Below, piece after piece: positions 23,030 through 35,879 of a stretch of 64,000 bases of DNA. This DNA comes from Haemonchus contortus (Eukaryota > Nematoda > Chromadorea > Rhabditida > Trichostrongylidae): assembly GCA_000469685.2 (NCBI GenBank), contig LS997562.1, positions 20,978,743 through 21,042,742 on the forward strand. Reading direction: 5' to 3'. Below the pieces are notes generated by a model, which saw only the letters and a program-made list of their open reading frames with translations, made no database searches and was not told where the DNA came from. The position numbers were made by a program, and so were the translations under genes. Every line of letters starts with the position of its first letter. Position 1 is the first letter of the stretch.

Positions 23030-24410
23030 TGAGCGAGCACACTTACGGAAAAGTATTTGGGGAATGCCATTGTCCATATGGTTCAGCCAGCTTGAGCTTA
23101 GTGAGTATTCTGAAAACATTCTGAGGATGAAAGGTGATCAGAGACAGACTATGATTGATCCCGAACTGATTGCTAGCCCGAACCACATCCTCAGAGTTAT
23201 CCGCGGCAAAAACACTGGCGAAGTAGCTACATTAAGCTTCAGTTTTCTCCTCATAAGAAACAAAGACAGACCCGAAGCAATCGGTGAGCACATGCAGCTT
23301 CCGAGATGATTCAAGTCTTTATTTGATTAGGCGAAAAAGATGCATAGAATCAGCATTGGCCCACAGCCGCTTGTCACGGTTCTCAACAAATTTTTTGACA
23401 TGCTTGTCGAGATCTGAGCAAACTTTCCTGTATATTGTATTTTTAACGGATTAGGAAGCACCCGTAAAAGACGTATGTTTTGGACCGACAAATTTTCGTA
23501 TGAACAGGATAACTCACTTTGTATAAAGAAGGAAATTTGAAAGGAACAAAAGAAGCGAGAATGGAGTGAGTGTTTTTACAGAATCTTCTGTAGACGTCAT
23601 CAATGGAGGTATAATTGTTGAAAACAGTGAACCAGTCGACAGCAAGAAAGACGGGTCTGTATCAATCGGTAGTCGAGATTGGCAAAGTCAGGTAAAGGAT
23701 CTAACTGGGGTAAAGATATTTCTCGAGCCAGCTCGAAGGCCACGACGTTATGGTCATAACTGGAGAGTGGAGGCAGAGTGGAAGTACAGGTAACGATCTG
23801 AGAAGAACATAAGACCAGGTCACTTATCTTGTCACTGTGAGTCGCCTCTGTAACGCACTATGCGAAGCTGAGTGGTCAAAAAGACGAAGTCACTGCGAAG
23901 CGACACAATTTCGTGGGTGCTTATTGGATCAGTCAATATTAAGGTTGAAGTCTCCAATAACTAATGTGTACTATCGCCCAGAACAAAGATCCGAAAGAAA
24001 CTCGATAAAAGCATCACCGACGACAGAAGAGGTAGTGGGTGGGCGGTAGACTGCCATAAGTCTACAGTAGGTGCAGAAGAGACACCATTCAAAAGTTTAA
24101 TGCAAATCAGATCCTGACCGAGTTAAAAACCAACTTTGATTTCTTTAGATATCAGGGAAGACTTCACAAGACTGCAGATCCCTCCTCCTCTCCTACCATT
24201 ACGGCCATGCCTGTAAACAGTATATGAGAATCCCTCGGTCAATTCAGTAATGAGAATTCCAAAGGTCATCCACGTCTCAGTTATTGTTAGAAGATCGGAT
24301 TTCAATTTGCTTAGGAACATGTGCAAATGATGTATTTTGTTTACAATACTACAGGCACAGGAGAGAATCCACTTCAGGATACCGTTATCATGGGGGCCGT
24401 GCAAATTCAG
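23030..24410 (-). pseudogene. CR1-like LINE endonuclease and linker
   Basis: The 24,404-24,123 frame shows LSCACSIVNKIHHLHMFL, LLTITETWMTF and YRHGRNGRRGGGICSLV, the N-terminal half of an exonuclease/endonuclease/phosphatase fold. Its ITETW motif carries the catalytic glutamate. Further along are FIEFLSDLC and GDFNLN-like residues near 23,950, then a linker with NRDKRLWANADSM and CSYFASVFAADN near 23,200. The endonuclease would nick target DNA for priming. Stops break the frame repeatedly. Confidence 0.65.
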
Positions 24411-24419
24411 GCGTTTCTC

Positions 24420-25050
24420 GAAGATCTCTGCGACGATTCTGAGGCAGTTCTGGGCTTTCCTTCATAAACAATCCATTCACGAATAGACTTAACTCTGTTG
24501 CACTCCCTGGCCTGCTGTCAAAGTTCAAACTCAAGTTTCCTCTCATCAGGGGTGATACTCTTCCTGACATCGATGTTCGTGAACCCACTTGACTTCAAGT
24601 TCCTTGCATTAGCTAGTGCAGTGCACCAATGAAAGCGCGAAGGTAGGAGGACTTTTACAAGTCTGTGACGAGAACGATCCTCTTTTCACGTCCTATAGAC
24701 TACAACAGGGCGACATTCCACATTCAAAACGTCGAAAACTTTCGCCTCGAGATCTCTCTGCTTCTCGGACGGCAGTGATTGTGGAGAAGCTTCTTCGAGT
24801 CCGCTCAAAACAATACTTCTAGTGCGTTTATCCGCTTCTATAAGCTCTGACATCTCTTTGTGAATCTTTTCCGCCAAAACAAGGAGCGTCTCTTCAATCT
24901 AGGGATCGGTATTACGCTCAAGAACTGCTTTAATAAGCTGGCTTGCTGGAAGCATTGCGTAACCGTTCCAACCGATGGCGTTCCAGACGAGTGACTAGAA
25001 ACACCTTGAGTCGCCATAGGGATACTTGAGTTATCAAAAAGAAGATTCAA
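24420..25050 (-). pseudogene. CR1-like LINE ORF1 remnant
   Basis: The frame 24,877-24,686 reads AEKIHKEMSELIEADKRTRSIVLSGLEE, then LEAKVFDVLNVECRPVVVYR. Downstream, out of frame, come LVKVLLPSRFHW, ALANARNLKSSGFTNI and SITPDERKLEFELRQQARE. This is the pattern of nematode CR1-type ORF1 proteins, which bind the element RNA. At least two frame breaks separate the pieces. No zinc knuckle was seen. Confidence 0.65.
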
Positions 25051-25059
25051 AGGCAGGAA

Positions 25060-25685
25060 AAAGTTTTAGAGACACAAGGAAGCAATTATAATTGCAAAAG
25101 CACAGAAAGTTATTAATTCGAAGAGAAATCAAACTGACAAAATTAGTTTTACGCCGCACGGTACCATTTGAAATATTGAAATCAAAAGTACGCCTGTTGA
25201 CACATATTGGCATGCAACTGGCAGAATGGAACGATTACGTTATGATAAATACAGTGCATATAAGTCTAGTTGTACTATCTTGAATTCGCAAATTCTCGCT
25301 TGTTCAAAGCGCTATCCTGATTTAACTCAGCTTTCCATTTGATGGAAACTGGGGGCATTGACTCTAAACACAGGCTAAATTTGCACACAGAAACACACAT
25401 TGCTTGCCAACAATGTTGTTTCAGCGCTTGCAAGCGTTGTGCATGACTGAGAATCCGAACCCATATGGAATCTAAGTAGGGTGCTAACATGAAAAGCATG
25501 TACGCCCTCTGCGCCATTGGCCGGTTCAATTTGAGAACATTTCAATGAACCATTTAATAGAGGCTTAGGCTGACTGCGGCAACAGTAGGAGAAGGGCGTT
25601 CGATTTTTGGCCTGCGAGGTCACGTTGCGGCATGATTCACTCACCAGTCTTATAAAAAAACCCACATTGTGCTCAAAACACAATT
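25060..25685. other. No feature recognised
   Basis: Short ORFs only. No match to the other repeats of this window. Confidence 0.35.
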
Positions 25686-25689
25686 ATAA

Positions 25690-26275
25690 TTATAGCAGTC
25701 GCGCCGCCCGGCTAACGCCGGGCTTACCTCCTTCCTATGGTGTCGCCCGGCTTTGCCGGGCCCTTTTTCTTCCTGTAAAAGATTTGCTACGCGTAAATAA
25801 CACTTTGGATTCTCCCTCTTCCTCGAAAGCTCTACACACTCAGTATTAGCATTTTTCTTTTTTTTCGATTTTTTCTTTCCGAACCGGAAGCGATTTTTTC
25901 CGTATTATAATTAAGTATACAATGATTAGAAGTCTCGATTTATTGCTCTTCTTCTCGAAATTGTGTCACATTGATGGCTTAACTGAGTTACAACCAATGT
26001 CTTGAATGATACCCAAAAATGGATAATAACGTCACATACGTCGTTATCAATGAAACATTTTCTCCACGGATTCTTCATCAATTGGGAATCTCAAACCATT
26101 AGCGGTCAGATGAGCTCAGTCACAAATGATATGTCACAAAACAAAAAGGAATCTAGTACTTCATCGTGTCAGAAAGCTTACTGCGTAACGGTCCTAGTTC
26201 AATAGCAAGAAATGAACAAAATTCTCATTTCGTTGTGGAGAAATGTCTTTGATCGGTCGCTATTACAGTAACGCG
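25690..26275 (+). repeat. Dispersed repeat C, copy 3, with a double GC hairpin
   Basis: Begins with two perfect hairpins: GCCCGGC-TAAC-GCCGGGC (25,706-25,723) and GCCCGGC-TTT-GCCGGGC (25,745-25,761). The segment AATAACACTTTGGATTCTCCC, CTCGAAAGCTCTACAC follows; it is inverted at 2,010-2,080. The rest aligns with 314-845 and 27,900-28,425. Confidence 0.65.
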
Positions 26276-26279
26276 AGTT

Positions 26280-27235
26280 GATGGTCACCCTTTGGAGCGC
26301 GATCCGCATCGGCGGTACGAGCACCTCGAACCTCCTCGCTCACCGGACCACCACGCCCTACCTGCGCCTCGAGGCAGGAGGGCGGACTAACCCCCCGAGG
26401 ACCAAGGGGTTGGTCCGCCCTCCTGTCTCGGGGCGTAGGTAGGGAGGACGTGGGCCATCGCCTTGCCGGCTGGGAAGGCCATCGCATTGCCGAGCGACCT
26501 CAGCCTAGTTCCTCGCAACAGGATCCCTGCCCCGGCACAGGGACCAGCTGACTGAACGCGGCGACATAACCTACTTCTCCCGTCGCGACCAACCAGAGTG
26601 CCCTACCTTACTTACTTCCCCGAGACAAGTACAAAAGTAAGGAACACTGGTTGATTATGCTAACTACGAACTACACTACAAGAATAAACGTGAGGGTCAG
26701 AGCCAAGGAATATCACAAGAGTGTAAAAAGATTAGCAAGAACAAAGCATATCATATATGGCAATGACGCAATATATACAAAGCATATATGCAAGCACGAC
26801 ACTCACCTATCCCTCGATCTTCAAGCTTCCTTTAAGGCAAGCTCCTTCAGCTGTTCATTGCAGGCCCCCATTGACCTCGGCGGTCTTCTTGCCTTCCTTC
26901 CGCCTCAGTATCCGACAGGTGACAACTGCACGCCCTCGGAGAGGGGTGCTCGGATACTGGTCGGGCTTACACTGGCGCTCCGCTGCCCTATGGACAACTT
27001 CACAGCGTTGCCCGGCTATACCGACCAGCAGCCGACAGCCAGCCGGTCGCGGCGAATGACGACTGACGAAGGACTAGGCTATGCGAAGGAACGCGCACAA
27101 CGCGCGCACATACGCGCCGCGTTGTGGCGGCCGAGCAAAAATGGACCGGGGCGCGCGCGGTGCGCCCAGCGGCCACCGTCGCATCCTCGACATACAGCAT
27201 TCACAGCATTAAAGAGTCAGTGTTTGATCATAAAT
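26280..27235. other. GC-rich segment with a foldback
   Basis: GC content is much higher than in the surroundings. Positions 26,361-26,432 form a foldback: GAGGCAGGAGGGCGGACTAA and its near-perfect complement on the other side of a 13-base spacer (22 of 24 pairs). Another GC-rich block at 27,060-27,190 is full of CGCG and GCGC. The long ORF at 26,651-27,442 crosses into satellite B and shows no protein family. Confidence 0.5.
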
Positions 27236-27239
27236 ACCC

Positions 27240-27860
27240 TTTTGCTCTCTAAGACCCCTTATCAGTTCTTATCAGTTGTTATCAGTTCCTGTCACAGAGT
27301 ACCTCGACCAGTCATATCCCAGATTGCCGTCTTTGAAAATGTCCCACTGCTGAAACGAAGGGGATTGCCACACTTTCTCGCTTGTTATTATCTGTCCTTA
27401 TCATTAATTAACTTTGGCCCCTTTACATCCTGCACTATTTAAAGGAATGCTCAGTTATTAGTATGCAAGACGTTGTAGACTTATTGACTCTCGCGTCCTA
27501 TCACTTTCTATCAGTCTCCAACAGTTTTCCAAAGTGCCAAAGCTCTGCCGTTAACAGGAAGTAACGGTTCCTGTGACCCTCACCTATCAAGGTTCTTTAT
27601 CAACTCTTTCAATTATTATCACCGCTTATCACCTACCATCAGTGTTCCTATCCTCCTTCCTGTACTCCTGCCAAATTTCAATGCAATAGGACCACGTAAA
27701 CAGGAGCTATGGATCTGCGGCCCAAATTTTTACTGCGCACGCCCCGTCTCCTGTAGGCGGAGTCTGGTCCTACCACCTGCCATAAGTGTTTCTATGCTGC
27801 CCCCTGTACTCCTGCCAAATTCGAGCTTTCTATGTTTTCGGGAACAGGGCTTACGAATTT
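27240..27860 (+). repeat. Satellite B followed by inverted repeat A
   Basis: TATCAGTTCT, TATCAGTTGT and TATCAGTTCC stand head to tail at 27,258-27,288, a clean 10-base phasing, followed by TGTCAC. More diverged units run to 27,640. Two inverted repeat A units then occupy about 27,640-27,860. Confidence 0.75.
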
Positions 27861-27899
27861 GCGATCCAAAATTTGAAAAAAAACATTACGATTGTGATA

Positions 27900-28425
27900 A
27901 ACGGCAAACAACACTCCTTCTTTGGAACGAATGATACTTTTCGGAACAGGAAGTTCGGTAGGGGAACAATAGAAATGCAAACGATGTTCAAAACGTGCCG
28001 ATGCCTATGCCTCTGATTAGAATCTGTCTGTCTCGAACTGTCGCCGTTGATGTTTAAAATAATGATTCAATGAAGATTCAAACTGGTAGACATTTAATGC
28101 CTTGAATGGTACTCACAAATGTTGTCGAGTCTTAGTAATACCATTATCAAATGTCTTTATTATTGTAGCTTTTTTCTACGGATGTATCATCAAGTGAGAA
28201 TCCAAAATTATTAGCGGTTGGAGAAGTTGTGCCATGGATGACGCGAAAGCAGAGAGAAACCGTGATCCTTCACTGAATTCAAACTCTGTTGGGTAGCGGT
28301 CGTAAGCAAGAAGTGAACCAAATTTCATAATCGGTCCCTATCAGTGCACTTACCCTTCTTGTCGGATGAAAACATATCAAAGAATCACAGCTAGATCGTA
28401 AATACCAAAGACGCTAAAATTCAAT
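27900..28425 (+). repeat. Dispersed repeat C, copy 4
   Basis: Aligns with 314-845 at its left part (GGAACGAATGATACTTTTC, GTGCCGATGCCTATGCC). It aligns inverted with 1,505-1,760 at its right part (AAACCGTGATC, ACTCTGTTGGGTAGCG, GATCGTAAATACCAAAG). Confidence 0.65.
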
Positions 28426-28439
28426 TGGTGACAGGATCT

Positions 28440-28690
28440 TGTTCTCTAAGACCTCCTCTATCGTCAGTGTTCCCATCATGCCCCCTCTACTATTAATTTT
28501 GCTGTCCAAGTCCGCAGGATCAGGAGTTATGGATTTTTGCTTTGAACGCCCTAGGGTAATTGACAATTTTGGCGCAAACCCTGCCCTCTGTGGCCCCATC
28601 CTGCCACCTACCATAGTGCCAATTTTGAACTTTCTGGGTTCACAGGTACAGGAGTTTATGAATTTCCGTACAAACAGACAGACAAACAGA
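28440..28690 (-). repeat. Repeat A, two inverted units
   Basis: Inverted repeat A units at about 28,450-28,530 and 28,590-28,665, followed by a short CAGACAGACAAACAGACGC tract and a TTTATATAAAG flank. Confidence 0.6.
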
Positions 28691-28699
28691 CGCAAGCGC

Positions 28700-29224
28700 T
28701 TTATATAAAGTAATGATCACAAGATGAACCAATTACTTTTGCATTTATCGACGACCATGCAGTTTTTGGGGACAGCCCCGAAAGGGAATGGATTCGTTCC
28801 TATCAACCGATTACAACGCTTCCATTTCTTTTAGCTTTGCTACGGAATGTATACGATCAGGAAACATGTATCATGCCTAATAAACTTCTTTCATTCGAGC
28901 CTTTCAGTGACATTCCTTGTATTATAAATTTTAGCTTACTTACAGCATAGTTTGCCTTGATAATGTCGAATATATTTACAGTACATGACGTCTTTGAGCT
29001 GATTGCACTCACGCGGCTCAAGAAAACATGGCCTTGCAGACACAGTGAATCGTAAGGAGATAAATAACGAATAGTATAGATATTGACTCCACTATTCACC
29101 ATGAGTCAGTCGAACATATATATCCTTCTTATATATAAAGCAGTAACTTGGTTTGTCGGTTTGTCGGTATGTCGGTATGTCGGTCTGTCCAACCGGATTT
29201 CTCTGTGATTATGATAACGTAGTG
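28700..29224. other. No gene recognised
   Basis: No protein family is seen. Positions 29,130-29,200 contain TATATATAAAGCAG and repeated TGTCGGT, which resembles the left flank of the GT-bearing composite repeat. Confidence 0.35.
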
Positions 29225-29690
<466 letters not shown>

Positions 29691-29829
29691 TTGTATATAA
29701 ATAAATATACATATATAAATTTATGTCAACACATACACAGTCAGACAGTATTTATCAATATCGTGATCGATTCATTCTGCCAGTTGCATACCAATATGTG
29801 TCAACAGGCGTACTCTTAAATGGTCTCGG

Positions 29830-30045
29830 CACAGTGAAGGCGATTGGCCAATAGAGTCGATGGTGAGGGGTCAATTAGCACAAAATTCGGATTGAGAGGC
29901 CGTTCATCCTTCTGTTATCAGAATATCAGATCACATAATGGAAGTCTTTAAGTAAATGCAGAATAATTCGTTACCGAGAAAGTGCACTTCTGAAATGAAG
30001 CTAGCAAAATCTGAGAAGTTGGTCGTTAAAATCACTGTTTTTCAG
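29830..30045 (-). repeat. Dispersed repeat D, copy 2
   Basis: Inverted copy of 20,180-20,400. Confidence 0.65.
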
Positions 30046-30206
30046 CAGGAAGTTCTAAAATTCTATCATCACGGATATCAAAATAACCATGATTCCATGT
30101 GCCCATATTGCAAATGTCATTAAAAACCTCAGGTATGAAGTTTTCTATTGAGGTGGAGTGTTCGAGGTCATATTATTGTTATATCTGCAGGAAGCATCTC
30201 AGGTGT

Positions 30207-32287
30207 CTCACAAGGAAGGTCTTTCAGGGAGTAGGACGCTTTTCGAAAATGGTTTTTTGCATGGTTAGGGAGCACTGAGTATAGAACTGGTCCATTTCTG
30301 CTAAATGACCTTCTGAATGCAAAAAGGAGTGAAAATGATTTTGTCAGAAAAGGAATTGCTGTTTCAACCCATTAAGCGTCGTTTGTTTCATTCATGGCGT
30401 CGACTGTCCGCACAGTGGAAGGCACCAGTGGACTGCGCATTGAAAATAACGTGAACGGTCGCCAAAAAAAGGGGCCCACAAGTTGAAACATGTTTAAGAG
30501 TGCTGGGAGGTTTTCATATGCGCTCTACGGTTGAGCTTGCTAGCGGCGACGGATGGTGTGGTGGATAGCGAAGTGGATGTCGAGTTGGGTCGGCTAGGCT
30601 GGGTTGATGGTTCTTGATACTCGGGGCTTCGCCGTTTTTGCATTTATGCTGCTACCTCCAGATTGGCTCCATATTGCACCAGGGCCAAGCAAGTGCTTGA
30701 TTGGTCATGGTCGTGACCGGGACCACCCATAACCTCTACAGGTTGTCAGAATTCGATGTGTGGAGCATTATCAATAGAGGAGCTTCCCAGGCTTCACACT
30801 CCCAGGAGCTCCCTCAGTTCGGCTGTTCTTGCATCCCTCACATCGAGAGTTCATTCATTTGGTGAAATGTTGGTATGATATCATATTGGTAGTCAAAAAA
30901 CTCGATATCATATCATTTGGGTCTTCGGACATTGTATGGACATTGCACATTCCATACACTTCTTTGAATGATTTGGACAGTAGTTGTTTGATTGTTGTTT
31001 TATTTCGAACGAATTCCTCCAAAACTTATGGAAGGCGCATTCTAATTTCGCTGATTTCAGCGTTTCTTATCCTAGCGTTGATTTCGCGCCGTTGAAGGGT
31101 TTTTGACCGCTGTTCCGGTTGGTTCCATTTCCTTCTCTCCTCACCATCAGCATCCTTTGCAGCCACCTCGACCTCGGCAATGTCCTTCTAGCTCGCGTCG
31201 GCAGCCCTTCATAGAAGGATGCGAAGTTAGGTGATCGTATGGTGGAATCAGGTATCGCTCAAACCCTTCATCTAGGTTCATTATTCTAGTATTTCTGGCA
31301 CTTGGATGGATTTTCCTCCAGGGGGTGGCAAGCCTATTTATATCAAGCCCATGGCTCATGATCCTTCAGAAAGAGAAGACGGGACGTTGAAAGATAATCT
31401 TGAATTCGTTTTCCCCACGAAGAAGATCCGCGGTTGACGCCAGAAGAAGACTGAGCTGAAAGATAATTCTGATTCGTTCCCCACAGAAGACCGCGGTTGA
31501 CCAGCCCAGTTGACACCAGGGAATCGGGAGCTACAACGATATAGGCAATCCCTGTTATCTTTTGCCATTGGACGACACGAGGCCCGAGGCACAGCTTTCC
31601 ATCGATCAGGAATCATATTATGGGATTTTTGACCCCCATTACAACTCTTATGATAGTCAGAGATGACAGAGACCCCTTTATACTCCGGGGGTGGTGGGAA
31701 GCCCTGGGAAGCTCCTCTATTGATAATGCTCCACAGGCATCGAATTCTGACAACCTGTAGAGGTTATGGGTGGGTCCTGGTCACGACCATGACCAATCAG
31801 GCACTTGCTTTGGCCCTGGTACAATATGGAGTCAATCTGGAGATGACAGTATAAACGCAAAAACGGCAAAGCCCGCGGGTGTCCGAACCATCAACCCAGT
31901 CTAGCCGTACCAACTCGAGGTCCACATCGCTATCCACCACACCATCCGTCGCCGCTAGCAGCTCATTCCGTGGAGAGATATGAAGCCTCCCCGCACTCTT
32001 TCAACATGTTTCAACTTGTGGGTCCCTTTTTTGGCTACCGTTCACGTTATTTTCAATGCGCAGTCCACTGGCGGCCTTTCACTGAGCGGACAGTCGACGC
32101 CAAGAATGAAACAAACGACGCTTAGTGAGTTAAAAACGGCTCTGACAATCATTTTCACTCTTCTTTTGACATTCAGAAGGTCATTTAGCGGGAATTGAGC
32201 ATATTTCTGTACTCAGTGCTCATGCCCCTACACCATGCAAGAAACCGTTTTCAAAAAGCGTCCCACGACCTTAAAGACCTTTGTTAG
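30207..32287. mobile_element. 2.1-kb element with about 600-base inverted arms
   Basis: The left arm (about 30,207-30,812) matches the reverse complement of the right arm (about 31,680-32,287) along its length. Examples are GGTCTTT and GGACGCTTTT at the outer ends, TGACCTTCTGAATG, GTCGCCGCTAGC-type blocks, and ACCTCTACAGGTTGTCAGAATTC near the inner ends. The 870 bases between (30,813-31,679) have no transposase that I recognise; they include a minus-strand ORF at 31,356-31,616 of unknown type. A third copy of the outer arm end lies just outside, at about 32,404-32,485. It resembles a non-autonomous foldback or terminal-inverted-repeat DNA transposon. Target duplications are not resolved. Confidence 0.75.
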
Positions 32288-32289
32288 GG

Positions 32290-33555
32290 ATGCCCAGTGG
32301 CCCCCAAAGGTAATAGGAAGGAACGTTCTCGCGTCCAAAAACTCGACGTTTAGAGACCCAGAGGGATCTCCGTCCCGGCTCGCCTGGCCTTAAATTCCCC
32401 TCGGCTCATGCCCCTGCAACCATGCAAGAAAACCATTTTCAAAAAGCGTCCCCACGCCCTGAAAAACATTCCTTGTCAGGTCTCAACACTCTATTCTACG
32501 GTCCTCCATGAAAATGAATGCTGCATGACAGGTTTTCCACAAACAATCTCCACTTGCGGTAGCATTGGCGAGCATTCATTCGACTTTCTCTTCTGAATAT
32601 CGAGCGCTCTGCCGGGCGCTTGCAGGCGGCGTTCTTTCCTCCTCACGACCCGTGGGAATTCGTAGCAACTGGTCGCTCAATACGGCGGGCTGCCTGTGAT
32701 CTAAGAACTTTCTCCTGAGGTCATACGTCATGTTGGGATGAGAAGACATGATAAGCGAAAGTCAACAGCGGCTACTTAAAAACATTTACACCTTGCAAAC
32801 GGCATCGTACTTACGTACGTACCGTACATAAAGCAGGAGAAGCGACATATCGGAAACTTATAAACTTTACGCGGACCCATACGCAAGAAGGACGAAAATG
32901 CAGAAAGAGTCATTCAGCGGAAAGACGATGCTCGATATTTCTGGATATACACACGAGAAATCTGGAGTTCCGAGCTGCGTCACTGAACGAAGAAGGAACG
33001 CCGACAAGGATCTTGCGGGTCAGACTCGCATGCAATATTGTGATGACCTGGACGTTACTACATCTACATCGTTACACTGCATCCCTCTGGACATCGATGG
33101 CTTGAGGAAGTCGATGATAAACAGGAGGCAGGCGTAATATGCCTGAATGGATGCTCCCAACATCTTCCAATAGATTAAGCTGTGCTTGAGCTAGTGTAGA
33201 AGGAATGAGACCATTAATCTCGGATTTGCAAGTGATCTGATGAACTGGCATCTCTCGAAGTATATAGCTCAAGGGTAATAGGACGTGAGAAGCCTAAGCT
33301 TCGCCCATCTTCTACATCACTCCTCGAATTTGTTACTTTGAAATGGTCGAAGGGTTTCTGTTTTGGAATCGTTGTCTTTTTTGATTTGATTTATTACACG
33401 TGTATGTTCGTGTGAAGCCACAGCAACAAAAAGGCAACAGAGTACAAACAAGACGTACAACTAGAGTAATTGCAAATGATGAATGAAATGCAATGGATCT
33501 AAAGGCAGGCTGAAGATAAATTGAAAAGTTAGAAAAATAAGATCAAAATAGATAT
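32290..33555. other. No gene supported
   Basis: Apart from the extra arm-end copy at about 32,404-32,485, nothing is recognisable. A 79-residue plus-strand ORF at 32,898-33,137 has no known family. Confidence 0.35.
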
Positions 33556-33559
33556 AAAT

Positions 33560-34060
33560 TATAAACTACTTCTCATTAAAAGGTCTAAGTCGTAAGTCTT
33601 TTGAGCTGAGCAACTGTTTTAAGCACATTATCCCGTTTCACACGAACAGTGCGAGAAAAAAATCGATGTCGGGTCTTTGGCACAGGGATATAAACACTGA
33701 GGTTGCGTCCTCATATAAGAGGATCACCTGCAGAAAATAATTCGGACTTATCGAAGGATTCCTTGCCACGAAGAATTTTGAGAAGCATAAGTACATCATT
33801 TAGTTTTCCTCTTTATTCAAGTGTATTAGCCTGCCTCTCATTTTTAATGGTACTGTGAGATATGTTCATATAATTATAACCATGAGCTCTTATCAATCTC
33901 AACAGCCTTAAAAAAGGCTTTCTTGTTCGGAGTATTATGTGCCATCAAGCACAGTTTTTCAAAGAGTGCTAACTTCCTAGTATTCCTAGAATGAATACAG
34001 TAGCCGTTTTTATCGTGAACCGTCCTCTGAATTTAAGTGGCTAATCTCAAAGTATGTATT
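33560..34060 (-). pseudogene. Possible CR1-like LINE C-terminal fragment
   Basis: Minus-strand segments read VLMLLKILRGKESFDKSELF, then YIPVPKTRHRFFSRTVRV and NVLKTV. This layout resembles the region after the RT of CR1/Jockey LINEs (DLVMLFKIL, then IPRxRTxxFxxxFxxRVVxLWN). Stops and frame changes are present. Evidence is weaker than for the other LINEs because no catalytic motif is included. Confidence 0.4.
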
Positions 34061-34759
34061 TAGTACTTGAAACGAACAGTGCTTGGTCTGGAGAAAACTT
34101 GTTATGTTCAGGCGTCTATCACTAAATATGTAGTTGAACCGTACCAAAGGACATACTATTCTGGCGTTAGTATAAAAGATGAGAACTTCCCGAATGGTGA
34201 ACCGCTGTACTGTGAATATCCTGCAATAGTATGGTATACTTACGGTATACTTGGTGGGTTGTAATTTCTTGTACTCTGTAATCTTGTCGTCATACAGACT
34301 ACTACGACCCACTTTTTTATAGCATCTCAAAAGGTTCCTATGTTTTCTGTGGATATTGTGCACATACGACCACGTCATCTGATTATTCGATTCACAGAAA
34401 AGAGGCTACCATCCGTTCCAGGAAGAACGTTCGTAGGTCAAGAAATTAGTGAGAAATGTGCACCGCATGCAGTTCAAAAGCTTCAGGAATGTCTTTTGCT
34501 CTATCAGCTCTACTTGCTTTAACTCATTCACGCCGATGGCAGCCCATATGGGCTGCTAGATAAAAATTGCCTGTCATTTCCTTATATCATAGTCTTTTTT
34601 AAATATTGTCAAAATAAATGATGTAGTTAGGGGTTAGCCTACACCCGATTCTCGTCGGCAAAGGTAACGTTAGAAGGTAACGACTTCATTCAAACAATCA
34701 ACAACCGCAGTTTCTCTCGTTGAAAAAAGCCAAACAAACAATTTTTTCCGCAAACAGAA

Positions 34760-35525
34760 CACTTAGTATAAACTAGTGGCACTATCTGTTTAGTAACGGT
34801 TCGCCTCATTTCTCTCAGTTTCATTATCTTACTTTCGTAGAAGGTTCTATACTTCATAGAGAGTTGGAAAGCTATCTCAAGAGCTTTTTGCAGTCCTCTA
34901 GTAGATTGAACGGTTTTTCATTTAAATATCGCAGAAACATGAAGAAGTGGTAGACTGGTGGTTCTATGTCTAGACAATATGGTGGGTGTGGTCAGACATT
35001 CCACCCAAGCTCCAGCAGTGTGGTCCTTTTGGAAGAGAACGCCCTCACGATTGGACACTTCTGGGCGCTTGTGGTCTATCGCTGCCTACGAATTGTTCAG
35101 CTGAGTACGTACCTTTCTAAAGGTATCGTCCGACTATGCGGCGAAAGCTCATAATAAATGTTTTCTACCAGATCCCATCAGCTACACAGCATAATCTTCC
35201 TCACCTGGATTTTGAAATTCGAGTAGTTTGCAACCGCTCGCTGGGAACGCTCCACGTTCGTTTCTACTCCTCGTTACTGTACGCGACCCAAGCTCTGTCA
35301 CCCGTTTCCATACGTTTCAAAAACAGCTCATTTTTGTTTCGTTTTAGTTGAGGGTGGACGGCGCGCATGGAGGCGCGGTCCATCACATTGCGCTCGCTCA
35401 AATCGTGAGGTACCCAAACATCAAACTGTTTAACAAAACCAAGTTCCAGCAAATGATCATCGATAGCTGACTTCGGATAATTCAGTCTCCCCCTATTCCA
35501 CGAATAGTGATTTGCCGATTCGTTA
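34760..35525 (-). pseudogene. Mariner transposase remnant
   Basis: Minus strand. The frame at 35,452-35,264 reads LELGFVKQFDVWVPHDLSER, then LFLKRMETGDRAWVAYSN. This is the mariner signature LG..K.LDVWVPH and the (V/T)TGDE.W block that carries the first catalytic aspartate; the aspartate is kept. Downstream pieces NREGVLFQKDHTAGAWVE and a FYES-IMKLRE-like tail at about 34,830 correspond to the region around the second aspartate and the C-terminus, but are frameshifted. The N-terminal helix-turn-helix half is missing or unreadable. It is a dead, 5'-truncated copy. Confidence 0.75.
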
Positions 35526-35879
35526 CGATTAATATTTTAATTTGGTCGTTTTCAACTGATGGTAGCCTTCTTGAGTGTTGCTGACTTTCGAGGGTAAGGT
35601 CCCACTATTTAAATTTCTCTCGCGTACTGTACGTTTCCCTATAGCATGTCTGTTCAAACGTACCGGATCTTTCTCGCGGGAGCCGCATTCCTGCCCTTGC
35701 GGTTGAAGGCGCCGCAAATGCATGCGATGATGCTCAAATTGACTCATATCACGAGTCCTATACAGACAGACTTTGAGGAATGTTAACAGAACTTGTACCG
35801 AGACATAGAGGATGGCTGACATTTCAGGAAATATATAACTTTCTGGGTTTAGGTTCCTGCTTTCTTGCACAACAGTTAA

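Larger units (their letters stand above)
21540..25050 (-). mobile_element. CR1-like LINE with a MITE inserted
   Basis: Read on the minus strand the interval carries, in order, an ORF1 region (24,420-25,050), an AP-endonuclease (about 23,900-24,410), a linker, and a reverse transcriptase (22,576-21,540). A TTAA-flanked MITE occupies 22,581-23,025, between linker and RT. All parts are frameshifted. The 3' terminus beyond 21,540 and the 5' end beyond 25,050 are not determined. Confidence 0.78.

Noticed and set aside
26651..27442. Plus-strand ORF of 263 residues
   Set aside because: Runs from unrelated sequence through a GC-rich block into satellite B; no domain and no splice signals.
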